Of a stretch of DNA of 64,000 nt, positions 8,937 to 17,678 are shown piece by piece. How positions within the stretch are numbered: position 1 is the stretch's first letter; every line of letters begins with the position of its first letter. The stretch covers positions 108,299 through 172,298 of the forward strand of contig NZ_WHPF01000014.1 of the NCBI RefSeq assembly GCF_013106755.1, given 5' to 3'. The notes below the pieces were generated by a model. The model saw only the letters and a list, made by a program, of their open reading frames with translations, was not told the origin of the DNA and ran no database searches. The position numbers and the translations under genes are program-made. This DNA comes from Limnovirga soli. GTDB taxonomy: Bacteria > Bacteroidota > Bacteroidia > Chitinophagales > Chitinophagaceae.

Positions 8937-8943
8937 ATTTTGA

Positions 8944-9405
8944 TTATTTTCCAAAAACAATCTCATCAGGCAATTCATTTTTGTCGGTAGCTGCATCGTA
9001 GGGGAAATGGTGGGCCAGCGCTGCACCAATTTCTGTAACTACTGCCGAAATGCCTCTGGCATAATCGCTTTTATTAAAATGCTGTAACATATGTGCTACC
9101 GCCTCATGCCAAAATTCTTTGCCTGTTTTAGCATAAATACCTTCATCGCCAAAAACAGCCAGTTGTTTATCTTTTAAGGCAACATATACCAGCGTGGCAT
9201 TGCGGTACACTGTTTTATCCATTTGCAGGTTATAAAATAACTCAACTGCCCTGTCCATGGCATCTACATAAGTGCAATTTGTTTCAATATAAACACGCAC
9301 TTCTCCGCTGGTTGCTTTTTCTGTTGCCTGTATTGCCTGCAAAATCAACTCTTTTTCTGCCTGCGATAAAAGATCAACTGCTTTTTTCTTAAATAGTGAA
9401 AACAT
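8944..9405 (-). CDS. TPM-domain protein, short form
   Basis: 153 residues, essentially one TPM domain (ATEKATSGEVRVYIETNC, NATLVYVALKDKQLAVFGDEGI) with no evident signal peptide or membrane helix. It is the middle gene of a lemA-TPM-TPM arrangement with 14 bases between it and the lemA stop. The same trio recurs widely in Bacteroidota, with LemA as an anchored helical partner and TPM proteins as its neighbours; the biochemical role is not settled. It may act on the cytoplasmic face or be exported by another route. Confidence 0.85.
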   Translation of the reverse strand: MFSLFKKKAVDLLSQAEKELILQAIQATEKATSGEVRVYIETNCTYVDAMDRAVELFYNLQMDKTVYRNATLVYVALKDKQLAVFGDEGIYAKTGKEFWHEAVAHMLQHFNKSDYARGISAVVTEIGAALAHHFPYDAATDKNELPDEIVFGK

Positions 9406-9419
9406 CTTGGTGTTGTAGG

Positions 9420-10013
9420 TTATTTGATGTTAAACTCAATATCCGGTGCTTTTTCGCTACCTGCATCTGCTTTATAGTATGGTTTTTCAGTAAAGTGAAA
9501 AATACCTGCAAAAATGCTGTTAGGGAAAGTTTTTACACTTAGGTTATACCCGTTTACAGATTGGTTATAATCCTGGCGTGCACGATTTATACGGTTTTCA
9601 GTTCCTTCAATCTGAACCTGAAAATCCTGAAAAGATTTGGTAGTTTTTAAATCAGGATAAGCTTCTGCAACTGCCATTAAACGGCCAAATGCACTTTGTA
9701 ACTGTCCCTGTGCTGCCTGGTATTTTGCCAGAGATTCGGGATCGTTAATGTCAACTGTAACACTGGTGGCTTTTGCCCTGGCTTCCATTACTTCTTTTAA
9801 AGTAGATTTTTCAAAATTGGCCGAACCTTCAATGGTTTTAATAACGCTGCTATACAAATCTGTACGGCGTTGGTAATTGGTTTCTACATTTCCCCATACC
9901 TGTTTTACATCCTGATCTCCTTTTACTAGCCCGTTATAACTGCTGCAGCCACAACCGCCCAGTACAACTATTAAAGCAACAATAACTATTAATGCAAGGT
10001 TTTTAGTTTTCAT
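9420..10013 (-). CDS. lemA: LemA family protein
   Basis: The start is at MKTKNLALIVIVALIVVLGG (10013); 81 bases of open frame further upstream are not needed. The N-terminus is a membrane helix ending GGCGCSSYNG, which could also serve as a lipoprotein signal. The rest is the LemA helical bundle: YNGLVKGDQDVKQVWGNVETNYQRRTDL, then LMAVAEAYPDLKTTKSFQ and ENRINRARQDYNQSVNGYN, all diagnostic. Length 197 is normal. It is first in a cluster with two TPM genes. Function is uncertain in most bacteria. Confidence 0.92.
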   Translation of the reverse strand: MKTKNLALIVIVALIVVLGGCGCSSYNGLVKGDQDVKQVWGNVETNYQRRTDLYSSVIKTIEGSANFEKSTLKEVMEARAKATSVTVDINDPESLAKYQAAQGQLQSAFGRLMAVAEAYPDLKTTKSFQDFQVQIEGTENRINRARQDYNQSVNGYNLSVKTFPNSIFAGIFHFTEKPYYKADAGSEKAPDIEFNIK

Positions 10014-10092
10014 GATCTTTATCTGTTTTATTGAATAAATATACATCAAATCGTACACCACGAAAATGAAATATGACAATATAGCATAAAAC

Positions 10093-10121
10093 AAAAGCCA
10101 CCGGTAAATTCGGTGGCTTTT
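10093..10121. terminator. bidirectional rho-independent terminator
   Basis: AAAAGCCACCG ... CGGTGGCTTTT stem with a short loop, between the pgk stop and the lemA start. In the minus direction it ends the pgk transcript. Confidence 0.85.
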
Positions 10122-10218
10122 GTGGTAATATGGTTTACCGTATTATTCAATCAAAAATGGCATATAACCCCACTTATTACACCTCAGTTTTATGCATTTA
10201 ATGATTTAGATATTAGTT

Positions 10219-11418
10219 TTATGCCTTTACAGCAGCAATACCTGGTAATTCTTTGCCTTCAAAATATTCCAGCATGGCACCACCGCCGGTGCTAACATAG
10301 CTTACTTTATCATTAAAGCCAAATTGGTTAACGGCAGAAACGCTATCGCCGCCACCTACCAGCGAAAAGGCACCATTGCCTGTTGCTTCTGCAATGGCAA
10401 CTGCCACCGCTTTTGTACCAGCCTGGAATTTTTCCATTTCAAAAACGCCCATTGGACCGTTCCATAAAATAGTTTTTGAGCGGCGAATTACTTCAGAGAA
10501 TATGCCGGCAGCTTTTGGGCCAATGTCTAAACCCATCCAGCCATCTGGTATGGCATCACTCATACATACTTTGGTATCAGCATCTGCTGCGAACTTATCG
10601 GCAATTACAGAATCTTCGGGCAAATGTATACTTACATTTTTATCCAGGGCTTTTTGTAATAATTCTTTGGCTGTGTCCAAACGGTCTTCTTCACAAAGTG
10701 AATTGCCAATTTTACCACCACGGGCTTTCATAAATGTATAAGCCATGCCACCACCAATAATAATATCTGTGGCTCTTTCCAACAGGTTTTCGATAATGAG
10801 AATCTTGTCAGAAACTTTGGCACCACCAATGATAGCTGTGAAAGGTTTTTCGGCCTGATGTAAAACTTTTTCTGCACTGGCTACTTCGCTATTCATTAAT
10901 AAGCCAAAGCCTTTTTTATCGCTGCTGAAATATTGCGCTATTACGGCAGTGGAAGCGTGTGCCCTATGTGCTGTACCAAATGCATCATTGATATAAATAT
11001 CGCCGAGTTTTGATAATTTTTGTGCAAAAGCTTCTTCGCCTTTTTCTTCTTCTTTATAAAAGCGCAGGTTTTCTAATAATAATACCTGACCTGGTTGCAG
11101 CGCTGCAGCAAATTCATATGCTTGCTCACCGATACAATCGTTGGCAAATATTACGCTGGTGCCAGGTAGTAATTCGCTTAAATGGGCTACAATATGTTTT
11201 AATGAATATTTATCTTCCGGTCCACCTTTGGGGCGGCCCAGGTGACTCATTAGAATTACACTTCCGCCATCGGCAAGTATTTTTTTGATGGTGGGTAATG
11301 CGGCAGTCATTCTGGTATCATCAGTAATAGCCAGGGTTTGTTTATCCAGCGGTACATTAAAATCTACCCGTACCAGTGCTTTTTGTCCGGCGAAATTGTG
11401 GTCTGCAAATGTGATCAT
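10219..11418 (-). CDS. pgk: phosphoglycerate kinase
   Basis: 399 residues, full length. Converts 1,3-bisphosphoglycerate plus ADP to 3-phosphoglycerate plus ATP in glycolysis. Signatures: [13 protein letters not shown] near residue 14 and MSHLGRPKG near residue 57 (substrate domain), [11 protein letters not shown] near residue 150, GGAKVSDKI near residue 198, and the nucleotide-domain segments WNGPMGVFE and [13 protein letters not shown], ending [13 protein letters not shown]. It lies downstream of gapA on the same strand, as expected for the consecutive glycolytic step, but a terminator between them suggests separate transcripts. Confidence 0.97.
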   Translation of the reverse strand: MITFADHNFAGQKALVRVDFNVPLDKQTLAITDDTRMTAALPTIKKILADGGSVILMSHLGRPKGGPEDKYSLKHIVAHLSELLPGTSVIFANDCIGEQAYEFAAALQPGQVLLLENLRFYKEEEKGEEAFAQKLSKLGDIYINDAFGTAHRAHASTAVIAQYFSSDKKGFGLLMNSEVASAEKVLHQAEKPFTAIIGGAKVSDKILIIENLLERATDIIIGGGMAYTFMKARGGKIGNSLCEEDRLDTAKELLQKALDKNVSIHLPEDSVIADKFAADADTKVCMSDAIPDGWMGLDIGPKAAGIFSEVIRRSKTILWNGPMGVFEMEKFQAGTKAVAVAIAEATGNGAFSLVGGGDSVSAVNQFGFNDKVSYVSTGGGAMLEYFEGKELPGIAAVKA

Positions 11419-11469
11419 GGTAATAAGTTTGGTTCAATTGAATGAATGGTTGATAATTTACCTTAAAAA

Positions 11470-11502
11470 ATAAAGCCACAGCGTTTCCACTGCGGCTTTT
11501 AT
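11470..11502 (-). terminator. terminator behind gapA
   Basis: In the minus direction, AAAGCCGCAGTGG / CCACGCTGTGGC-like stem followed by TTTATTTTTT, between gapA and pgk and upstream of the pgk start. Confidence 0.75.
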
Positions 11503-11541
11503 TCTTTTATACTTAGCGCTTTGCTGCGCAGTGTTTTGTAA

Positions 11542-11568
11542 GTACAAGTGTGCGACGCAAGTAAAGCT
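11542..11568 (-). repeat. interspersed repeat, copy 5
   Basis: Full core (AGCTTTACTTGCGTCGCAC, then ACTTGTAC) read on the minus strand, 32 bases behind the gapA stop. The 5' flank TTAGCCAGGGG matches the longer unit. Confidence 0.92.
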
Positions 11569-11599
11569 ACATAGCTGTGCTTTACCCCTGGCTAAAAAA

Positions 11600-12613
11600 T
11601 TACTTTGTAATTAAACCGGCGAAGAACTTTACAGTACGTACCAGTTGACTTACATAGCTCATTTCATTATCGTACCAGCTTACTGTTTTAACCAGTTGTG
11701 TATCGCCAACGGTTAATACTTTGGTTTGTGTTGCATCGAACAAAGAACCGAAGTGTGTGCCAATAATATCGCTGCTTACAATTTCATCTTCGGTATAACC
11801 AAAGCTTTCTGTGCTGGCGGCCTGCATGGCTGCGTTGATTTCTTCTACGGTTACTTTTTTAGAAAGGATAGAAGTTAATTCAGTTAAAGAACCAGTGATG
11901 GTTGGTACACGTTGTGCGCTACCATCCAGTTTGCCCTTTAATTCTGGTAATACAAGACCAATGGCTTTTGCTGCACCTGTTGAGTTAGGAACAATATTGG
12001 CTGCCGCTGCACGTGCACGGCGAAGATCGCCTTTTGGATGCGGTGCATCTAATGTGTTTTGGTCGTTGGTGTAAGCGTGAATGGTAGTCATAATACCAGT
12101 AACGATACCATAGCTGTCGTTTAACACTTTAGCCATTGGAGCCAAACAGTTGGTTGTACAAGATGCACAGCTGATGATGGTTTCGCTGCCATCTAAAATG
12201 TTGTGGTTTACATTGTATACAACTGTTTTAAGATCACCTGTTGCTGGTGCAGATATAACTACACGTTTGGCACCTGCAGTAATATGTGCTTCTGCTTTTG
12301 CTTTATCGGTAAAGAAACCTGTGCTTTCGATTACTACATCAACTTCATGGGCGCCCCATGGAATTTGTGCAGGATCTCTTTGTGCATATATTTTAACGGT
12401 ATCTCCGTTTACAACGATTGAATCTTCAGTAGCGGTAACGGTAGCATCGAAACGGCCTTGGGCACTATCATATTTTAATAAATGTGCTAATACTTTAGGA
12501 CTGGTTAAATCGTTAATTGCAACCACATCAATACCTTCCATGTTGTAGATTTGACGATAAACCAAACGGCCGATACGTCCGAAACCGTTGATCGCAACTT
12601 TTACTGTGCTCAT
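11600..12613 (-). CDS. gapA: glyceraldehyde-3-phosphate dehydrogenase
   Basis: 337 residues, full length. Oxidises and phosphorylates glyceraldehyde 3-phosphate with NAD. The Rossmann start is [16 protein letters not shown]; the catalytic cysteine is C152 in [29 protein letters not shown] and the final [13 protein letters not shown] are standard late motifs. N35-D36 after the second strand (VAINDLTS) is the pattern of NAD-preferring glycolytic enzymes. An interspersed repeat and a terminator follow it. Confidence 0.97.
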   Translation of the reverse strand: MSTVKVAINGFGRIGRLVYRQIYNMEGIDVVAINDLTSPKVLAHLLKYDSAQGRFDATVTATEDSIVVNGDTVKIYAQRDPAQIPWGAHEVDVVIESTGFFTDKAKAEAHITAGAKRVVISAPATGDLKTVVYNVNHNILDGSETIISCASCTTNCLAPMAKVLNDSYGIVTGIMTTIHAYTNDQNTLDAPHPKGDLRRARAAAANIVPNSTGAAKAIGLVLPELKGKLDGSAQRVPTITGSLTELTSILSKKVTVEEINAAMQAASTESFGYTEDEIVSSDIIGTHFGSLFDATQTKVLTVGDTQLVKTVSWYDNEMSYVSQLVRTVKFFAGLITK

Positions 12614-12981
12614 GTTTTATTTATTTAAGTTTTTAAAAACTTCGCGAATTTACAATGATTCGGTAGATTTTTTATGATATTTTTTCATTATTAATTGAAA
12701 TCCTCGTTTGAAACGCAGGATTTTTTAGCCCTTTTTACTTCATTTCGCCACATATTTTTTTGTTGAATAGTTGAATCTTAAACAGATAGGCCTAAAAGGC
12801 TACATTGATTATAATAAATAAAGAAGCATAGGAAAGGGATTATTTTTAAACGGGTAATACAATGCTTTGCAGGTAAGAATAGAATAAAAAATAAAAAAAG
12901 TTTTGCCAGTTAATTTCACTCGCCTATTTTTGCACTCCCAAAACAAAAAAGGATATCAAGGTTTAACCTTGTTTTCTTAAT
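12614..12981. other. gene-free AT-rich interval
   Basis: 368 bases between the start of gapA and tRNA-Glu. No supported ORF or repeat was seen. It should hold the promoter of gapA (minus) and that of the tRNA (plus), but I could not assign either with confidence. Confidence 0.5.
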
Positions 12982-13053
12982 GGAGCGTTGGTCAAGGGGT
13001 TAAGACACCTCCCTTTCACGGAGGAATCACGGGTTCGATTCCCGTACGCTCTA
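12982..13053 (+). tRNA. tRNA-Glu (anticodon TTC)
   Basis: Cloverleaf read by eye: acceptor GGAGCGT / ACGCTCT (first pair G-U), D arm GTC...GAC, anticodon stem CCTCC/GGAGG with loop CTTTCAC (anticodon TTC), T arm ACGGG-TTCGATT-CCCGT, discriminator A. The CCA end is not encoded. A tyrosine recombinase gene starts 118 bases downstream in the same direction, so the 3' half is the likely attachment site. Confidence 0.95.
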
Positions 13054-13099
13054 CAAAATAAACCGTTGAAAACCAACGACTTACGCTATGCCGATAAAA

Positions 13100-13121
13100 A
13101 AAGTCGGGCGAAAAGTCGGGC
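13100..13121 (+). repeat. tandem AAAGTCGGGC pair
   Basis: AAAGTCGGGC occurs at 13100-13109 and 13112-13121, a 12-base period, between the tRNA 3' end and the recombinase gene. Short direct repeats here are where integrase arm-type binding sites would be expected; no other support. Confidence 0.4.
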
Positions 13122-13170
13122 AAAAGAAAGAAGTTATGGACTAATTGAACAATTCAAAAATCAAGTACCC

Positions 13171-14352
13171 ATGACTTCTTTTTTATTTAAAAAAGCCAAG
13201 CTTTACTTCGCCAAAGGAGACCTTTCAAAGGAATGGTACATTGAATATTACTACCTAAAGCCCGGTACCACCGATACCTACCAACGATTTAAAGAGCGTT
13301 TTAACATCAATCGCATCCCCAATTTACAAGATAGACTTGCTTACGGCAACGAGTTTGTGAAGTTCATGAACAAAAAGCTGCAAAGTGGTTGGAGCCCCTA
13401 TACGGCAATTGAAAAGGATAAACAGGAAATGCCACCAGTGCTTGACCAACTGCAATTGATAATTAGAGATTTAACCGCCAGTGCATCCAAATACAAGATT
13501 GATACTTTGAACGAGCAACTTAACCGGTTTAAAAAGTTTGTAGAAGCCCACAACCTGGAATCATTTTCTATGCAAGATTTTACTGAGCAGCAGGCCGATG
13601 ATTACCGGGTGTATATGGATAAGGAGTTGGACCTATCCGTTAAAACCATCAATTCTTCGCTAAGTTATTTTACGGCCATTTGGAAACATGCCATCAAAGT
13701 AAAAAAGTGGTGTTTGCTAAACCCGTTTGATAATATTGATCGCATGAAAAAAACGCAGAAGCCTACCAAGGTGGAACGTTTTGAACCTATTAGTAGTAAG
13801 GAGTTAGATATTATTTTACATAACCTGCGCGAAGGGCAGCAGCCTTTTATTGTATTTCTCGGCATGATCTATTTTGCATGGGCTCGGCCTGCCGAAATTG
13901 CCCGTTTAAAAATTGCTGATATTGATTTGCAGCAAAACATTATTCGTTTCCCAAAGGGCGAAACTAAAAATAAACAGGGTGCTTACGTGCAAATTGTGCC
14001 GCCGCTAAAAAAGCTGCTGGCCAGTATTAACCTGCAAAATTACCCCGGCAATTATTACATTTTTAGTGGCGATAGTACCGGTTTTATGCCCGGCAAAACA
14101 AAGCTTAACCGCCAACGTGCCACCGCCCGATGGCTTGACACTGTTAAGAATGGAATGGGCATTACAAAAGATATGTACGCCCTTAAACATACCGGTAATA
14201 TTGATTACTTGTTAAACAACAAAGACAATATAGATCTTAAGTGGCAGCAAATGCAAAACCGCCACAGCAGCAGCGCCATGACGGAACGCTACAACCGTAA
14301 ACTGGGCGCCTATTTTATTAACTGTAGCAATTTACATTTTAGAGATTTTTAG
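13171..14352 (+). CDS. tyrosine recombinase (phage/ICE-type integrase)
   Basis: About 393 residues from ATG 13171 (MTSFLFKKAKLYFAKG); the open frame runs upstream through the tRNA and cannot be coding there. A SAM-like DNA-binding domain (QLQLIIRDLTASASKYK to VYMDKELDLSVKTINSSLSY) precedes the catalytic domain. Catalytic candidates are R in FAWARPAEIARL, K in RFPKGETKNK, H in YALKHTGN, H in QNRHSSSAMTERY and Y in TERYNRK. The second arginine of the usual H-x-x-R box is asparagine. Location and direction relative to tRNA-Glu indicate site-specific integration there. Its 3' end is duplicated 3303 bases downstream. Confidence 0.9.
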   Translation: MTSFLFKKAKLYFAKGDLSKEWYIEYYYLKPGTTDTYQRFKERFNINRIPNLQDRLAYGNEFVKFMNKKLQSGWSPYTAIEKDKQEMPPVLDQLQLIIRDLTASASKYKIDTLNEQLNRFKKFVEAHNLESFSMQDFTEQQADDYRVYMDKELDLSVKTINSSLSYFTAIWKHAIKVKKWCLLNPFDNIDRMKKTQKPTKVERFEPISSKELDIILHNLREGQQPFIVFLGMIYFAWARPAEIARLKIADIDLQQNIIRFPKGETKNKQGAYVQIVPPLKKLLASINLQNYPGNYYIFSGDSTGFMPGKTKLNRQRATARWLDTVKNGMGITKDMYALKHTGNIDYLLNNKDNIDLKWQQMQNRHSSSAMTERYNRKLGAYFINCSNLHFRDF

Positions 14353-14375
14353 CCAAGCAGGGGAATAAGCATGTG

Positions 14376-14401
14376 GCTTTACTTGCGTCGCACACTTGTG
14401 C
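14376..14401 (+). repeat. interspersed repeat, copy 6
   Basis: GCTTTACTTGCGTCGCACAC then TTGTGC, 24 bases behind the integrase stop, with the conserved flank TTAGCCAAGCAGGGGAATAA starting at the stop codon itself. Confidence 0.93.
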
Positions 14402-14498
14402 GGTTGGATTATTACTCGGCTTTTACAAAGGCAAAAAAGCAGATTTTTAAAATAAAATCGTGCCACAAATTCATATTGCTATAAACCTTAGCCAAAAA

Positions 14499-14562
14499 CG
14501 TGATAAATCACGGGGTGCGTGATTTATCACAGACCAAACCGCGTGATAAATCACGCTTTTTT
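14499..14562 (+). promoter_or_regulatory. triple palindrome, copy 1, ending in a terminator-like hairpin
   Basis: Three arms: CGTGATAAATCACG (14499-14512), CGTGATTTATCACA (14518-14531) and CGTGATAAATCACG (14542-14555). Each is self-complementary around two bases, and the middle arm is also complementary to either neighbour. The third, as GCGTGATAAATCACGC followed by TTTTTT, is a rho-independent terminator. Mutually exclusive pairings are possible in RNA. Confidence 0.8.
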
Positions 14563-14758
14563 GTGTTACCAGGATATATAAATTTGTGGTAGGGATTTCA
14601 AACTATTTTACTTTATTAGATTGCTGCTATAAACAATACAAAATGTATAATAACACTTTGGTGATTATCAATGGTTTTAAATTTTGGATTATATCAATTA
14701 ATAGCATCAATCTTTGAGTTGTAGGCGATTTCATCGACGTTACTACTAAATTTAAAAT

Positions 14759-15382
14759 ATGAGTGGAGAACTAATCGGAATTTTGGGTGGTTTAGTTGGG
14801 TCAACCATGACAGTAATAATCACGAAATTTTTGGAGATTGTACAACAGAAAAATGAATTTTCCTTTGAATTAAAAAAACAATTTTTCTCAAAAAAATTAC
14901 AAGCAGCTGAAGCTGCTATAATGCAATACTCGCATTTTTCTGAAGCGCTAAACCAATTAAGTATTTTATATAGTCGTTATAGGGAGAGCGATTCGAATGT
15001 TGGGCAAGACTTAACAAATAATTTTTTAAAGCAAATCGACGACAAAATCGCTTTGGCAAATAGTTCATCTCTAGCTTTATCCAACGCAATAGGACTATAT
15101 TTTGATTTACAATCAAACTTCACTTCAAATCAAATTTTGACACATTTTTATGATAGCCTAAATATGTTAGCTCCATATACAGAAAATGTAGAGTTTACAC
15201 ATGATCAATATTTAAGAAATATCGGTGGTAATCAAGAAGCTGAGGCCTATCAAATTTATATCGATGCAGAAAATAATTTAGACCAAGCAATGAAAAAAGT
15301 TGGCGAAGAATATAAAATAGCTGACACAGAGTTAAGAAATCAAATGCACCAAATTAGAAATAGCATGAGAAAATATGAATAA
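14759..15382 (+). CDS. membrane-anchored hypothetical protein, cassette gene
   Basis: 207 residues, not recognised. Residues ~5-24 (LIGILGGLVGSTMTVIITKF) form one membrane helix at the N-terminus; the rest is hydrophilic and mostly helical, consistent with a cytoplasmic coiled-coil body (FELKKQFFSKKLQAAEAAIM, EIVQQKNEFS). It starts about 30 bases after the end of the integrase-tail repeat, and its stop is followed at once by a 194-bp inverted-repeat element. Base composition is more AT-rich than the host genes. Position suggests a mobile cassette gene, perhaps in phage defence; that is inference. Confidence 0.6.
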   Translation: MSGELIGILGGLVGSTMTVIITKFLEIVQQKNEFSFELKKQFFSKKLQAAEAAIMQYSHFSEALNQLSILYSRYRESDSNVGQDLTNNFLKQIDDKIALANSSSLALSNAIGLYFDLQSNFTSNQILTHFYDSLNMLAPYTENVEFTHDQYLRNIGGNQEAEAYQIYIDAENNLDQAMKKVGEEYKIADTELRNQMHQIRNSMRKYE

Positions 15383-15385
15383 ACT

Positions 15386-15579
15386 GCCTACAACATGGGG
15401 TTTTATGCAAGTTAGGCTTGAGAAACTAATTTCAGTCAATTGCAAAGGCGGGCATTGGTTACGGCTGGACAAACAATATTGAGCATTAGTTTTAATTTCA
15501 ACAAAATATTTACAATCAGCAGCGGCCAGGGCAGACGGAATTCTAATTCCCAACCTGCATAAAGCCATGTTCGTTGGGC
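15386..15579 (+). other. attC-like element E1
   Basis: Begins 3 bases behind the stop of the preceding gene with GCCTACAACATGGGG and ends in TTCGTTGGGC. The ~31-base ends (15386-15416 and 15549-15579) are imperfect inverted repeats with about 25 pairs. Internal blocks CATTGGTTACGGCTGGAC and GGGCAGACGGAATTCTAAT recur in E5 and E6. Layout (one ORF, then a hairpin-forming element starting R-Y-Y-Y-like and ending GTTGGGC) is that of an integron cassette recombination site. Confidence 0.65.
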
Positions 15580-15604
15580 GTAATATTTCACCACCATTAT
15601 AATT

Positions 15605-15787
15605 ATGACTCTACAAGATTTAAAAAATCAAATTGTTCAAATTATTGACAATTTAAAAAATCACGGAATTTTTCCTAAGGAAAATAATTTATATGAATTA
15701 ACGAGTCAACTAATTTTAGGACGAGACAAAATCGCTACTGTACTGCATCCGAGCTTGACGGAATTCTGTTCGGCAAATAGCTGTTAA
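15605..15787 (+). pseudogene. truncated cassette ORF
   Basis: 60 codons. The first ~40 (MTLQDLKNQIVQIIDNLKNH...) look like a real N-terminus. From about position 15735 the bases GAGCTTGACGGAATTCTG resemble internal blocks of the attC-like elements, and the downstream element E2 lacks its left half. A deletion seems to have joined the gene to the interior of its element. Function unknown. Confidence 0.5.
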
Positions 15788-15814
15788 CTTGTACTTTTAA
15801 ATTATTATTAGGCT

Positions 15815-15876
15815 GCAGTTGTGGGCAGACACAGCATTAAATATCCCATCTGCGGCAATACTGGTTCGTTATCTGT
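15815..15876 (+). other. attC-like element E2, right half only
   Basis: GTTGTGGGCAGACACAGC, then TAAATATCCC, then CTGGTTCGTTATCTG match the right halves of E1 and E6. The left half is missing, in line with the truncated ORF before it. Confidence 0.45.
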
Positions 15877-15917
15877 AATTTTACCGAAAATTCAGACTAC
15901 TCACAAAAAAATATAAT

Positions 15918-16796
15918 ATGACAAATTTTAGAACTCAATTTCTATTAGTAGGTTTTTTACTGACTTCATTTTTTTTACAAGCACAAAAAATTAAAGACCC
16001 AGATGATTTTTTAATTCCAAAAGGAGTTGACAGCTTACCTAAAATATTTCTTTTAGGTTCTTTTCATTTTGAATATCCAAATTTAGACGCAAATAAAGTG
16101 GACAAGTCAAAACAAATTGATATTTTATCAGAACAAAAACAGAAGGAATTACAAAAACTGTTAGATTATATAGCCATATTTAGGCCAACTAAAATTTGTA
16201 TTGAAGCTCCTGTACAATGGAATGCAATGGAAAAGTATAGAATGTATAAAACAGGGAAAAAAGAATTAGGACGAGACGAAATTCAGCAAATAGCATTTAG
16301 ACTTATGGATAGATTCAAGTTAGATACAGTTTACTGTGTTGATGCAAGCACAATTGCTGACGATTTAAGCGAATCAAAAGATTCAACTGTAATTAAACCA
16401 TATATCGACGAAATATTCAAGGACTATTCTTTTAAGGCTATTCCTACTTACAAAAAATGGATTGAGTACGAAACAGAGCAGAATTTAAAAGTACCACTGT
16501 TTGAGTATTTCAAGTATTTTAATTCCCAGAAAAGATTTTTGCGTGATTATGGATATTATTTATCGGGAGAATTTAAAAACGGAAAATACAATGGTGCAGA
16601 CGCATTAGCCACTTATTGGTATGACCGAAATTTGCGAATTTTCAGAAATATTCAACGAATTACAACTTCATCAAATGACAGAATTTTAGTTTTATTTGGA
16701 GCAGGACATATTTCGATTTTAGACCAACTTCTAAAATGTACACCAGAATATAATTACATAAAATTTGACGACCTGAAAAACCAAAGCAACCGGTAA
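15918..16796 (+). CDS. DUF5694-like exported protein
   Basis: 292 residues. Residues 1-22 (FLLVGFLLTSFFLQAQ) are a signal peptide ending in -AQ. The body resembles DUF5694 proteins: KIFLLGSFHFEYP near residue 45, where H-F lies in a TraB/erythromycin-esterase-like G-x-x-H motif, PTKICIEAPVQW, and the late RILVLFGAGHISILDQLL with a second G-x-x-H. These paired histidines suggest a metal-dependent hydrolase fold acting outside the cytoplasm; the substrate is unknown. It lies among cassette-like genes, so horizontal acquisition is likely. Confidence 0.65.
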   Translation: MTNFRTQFLLVGFLLTSFFLQAQKIKDPDDFLIPKGVDSLPKIFLLGSFHFEYPNLDANKVDKSKQIDILSEQKQKELQKLLDYIAIFRPTKICIEAPVQWNAMEKYRMYKTGKKELGRDEIQQIAFRLMDRFKLDTVYCVDASTIADDLSESKDSTVIKPYIDEIFKDYSFKAIPTYKKWIEYETEQNLKVPLFEYFKYFNSQKRFLRDYGYYLSGEFKNGKYNGADALATYWYDRNLRIFRNIQRITTSSNDRILVLFGAGHISILDQLLKCTPEYNYIKFDDLKNQSNR

Positions 16797-17057
16797 AAAT
16801 CGGTTTGACAATATGGCGGGGCGACGAATATATTCTCAATTTTTTATTCGCTGATCGTCTTCAGATCCAGCCGACGAATAAAGCCGAGCAAACGAATAAA
16901 CAATGAATTTATATTTATAAATTTAGCAGCGGTTACGGGCTGAGGATTTTCAAATGCAAACTGGTCGCCAATCCGTTTGGGTTAGCGGTCATTGTAAAGA
17001 GACCCTACGAGGTAAACCGATATTTGACAATTAAGGCAGAAATATATTCAAGCATCA
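16797..17057 (+). other. attC-like element E3 (degenerate)
   Basis: The 261-base gap carries GCAGCGGTTACGGGCTGA, matching the central block of the other elements, and CCGTTTGGGTTAGCGGTC at its right end, resembling a G-TTRRRY junction. Inverted ends are poor, so this is a weak member. Confidence 0.3.
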
Positions 17058-17480
17058 ATGGAATTTAATCAAGACAATAAGGTTGTGCAACTTTGTGCTG
17101 CAGGCATGGAACTGGAAGGACAAGGCAAATTAATAGAAGCCAACAATCGGTTTGAAGAAGCATGGAATTTTGCTTCAACTGACTTTGAAAAATTTACTGC
17201 TGCACATTATATGGCTCGACAACAAAAAAGCATTTTGGATAAATTAAATTGGGACAATACGGCATTAAAACATGCTTTAAAAATTAACGATGATAGCATT
17301 AAAGAAACTTTGCCCTCTCTTTATTTGAACATTGGAAAATGCTATGAAGACCTAAGTGATTTTGAAAATGCAAAAATCAATTACAAGGCAGCTTTCTCTT
17401 TTTCAACTTATCTTCCTGACAATGGATATGGTAATATGATTAAAGCTGGAATAAATCGGGCACTTGATAGAATTAACTAG
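17058..17480 (+). CDS. small TPR-like helical protein
   Basis: 140 residues. AAGMELEGQGKLIEANNRFEEAW (residues ~13-35) and SLYLNIGKCYEDLSDFENAKINYKAAF (residues ~88-114) fit the tetratricopeptide pattern, with small residues at positions 8 and 20 and the A-x-x-x-Y/F ending. No signal peptide or catalytic motif. TPR proteins mediate protein contacts, so it may be an adaptor or regulator. The trailing sequence runs into the displaced integrase tail 65 bases downstream. The partner cannot be guessed. Confidence 0.6.
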   Translation: MEFNQDNKVVQLCAAGMELEGQGKLIEANNRFEEAWNFASTDFEKFTAAHYMARQQKSILDKLNWDNTALKHALKINDDSIKETLPSLYLNIGKCYEDLSDFENAKINYKAAFSFSTYLPDNGYGNMIKAGINRALDRIN

Positions 17481-17544
17481 CTATCAGGAGCGATACTTAA
17501 GAATTGATGCAGATGAACTCCGAACCGCAAGCATGGGTTATAAA

Positions 17545-17655
17545 TGGCAGCAAATGCAAAACCGCCACAGGAGCAGCGCCATAATGGAACGGTACAACCG
17601 TAAACTCGGCGCCTATTTTATTAACTGCAGCAATTTACATTATAGAAATTTTTAG
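17545..17655 (+). pseudogene. displaced integrase C-terminal fragment
   Basis: Encodes WQQMQNRHRSSAIMERYNRK and then LGAYFINCSNLHYRNF, nearly the same as the end of the integrase at 13171-14352, including the catalytic-tyrosine region. An upstream open frame from 17464 has no similarity to integrase. The fragment begins the second 490-bp repeat and cannot be active alone. It appears to be the relic of an older related integrase gene whose 5' part was replaced. Confidence 0.88.
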
Positions 17656-17678
17656 CCAGGCACTTGAATAAGCATTTG

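Larger units (their letters stand above)
14242..14731 (+). repeat. 490-bp direct repeat, copy 1 (integrase tail and 3' region)
   Basis: Begins with TGGCAGCAAATGCAAAACCG inside the integrase gene and runs past the stop codon to GAGTTGTAGGC. The second copy lies exactly 3303 bases on. The copies differ by many substitutions but by no net length change. Each holds an interspersed repeat copy and a triple palindrome. Similarity ends a few bases after GTTGTAGGC, where the cargo begins. Confidence 0.93.

Noticed and set aside
12988..13170. N-terminal extension of the integrase reading through the tRNA
   Set aside because: The frame includes tRNA sequence and lacks conserved residues; the ATG at 13171 gives a normal integrase length.
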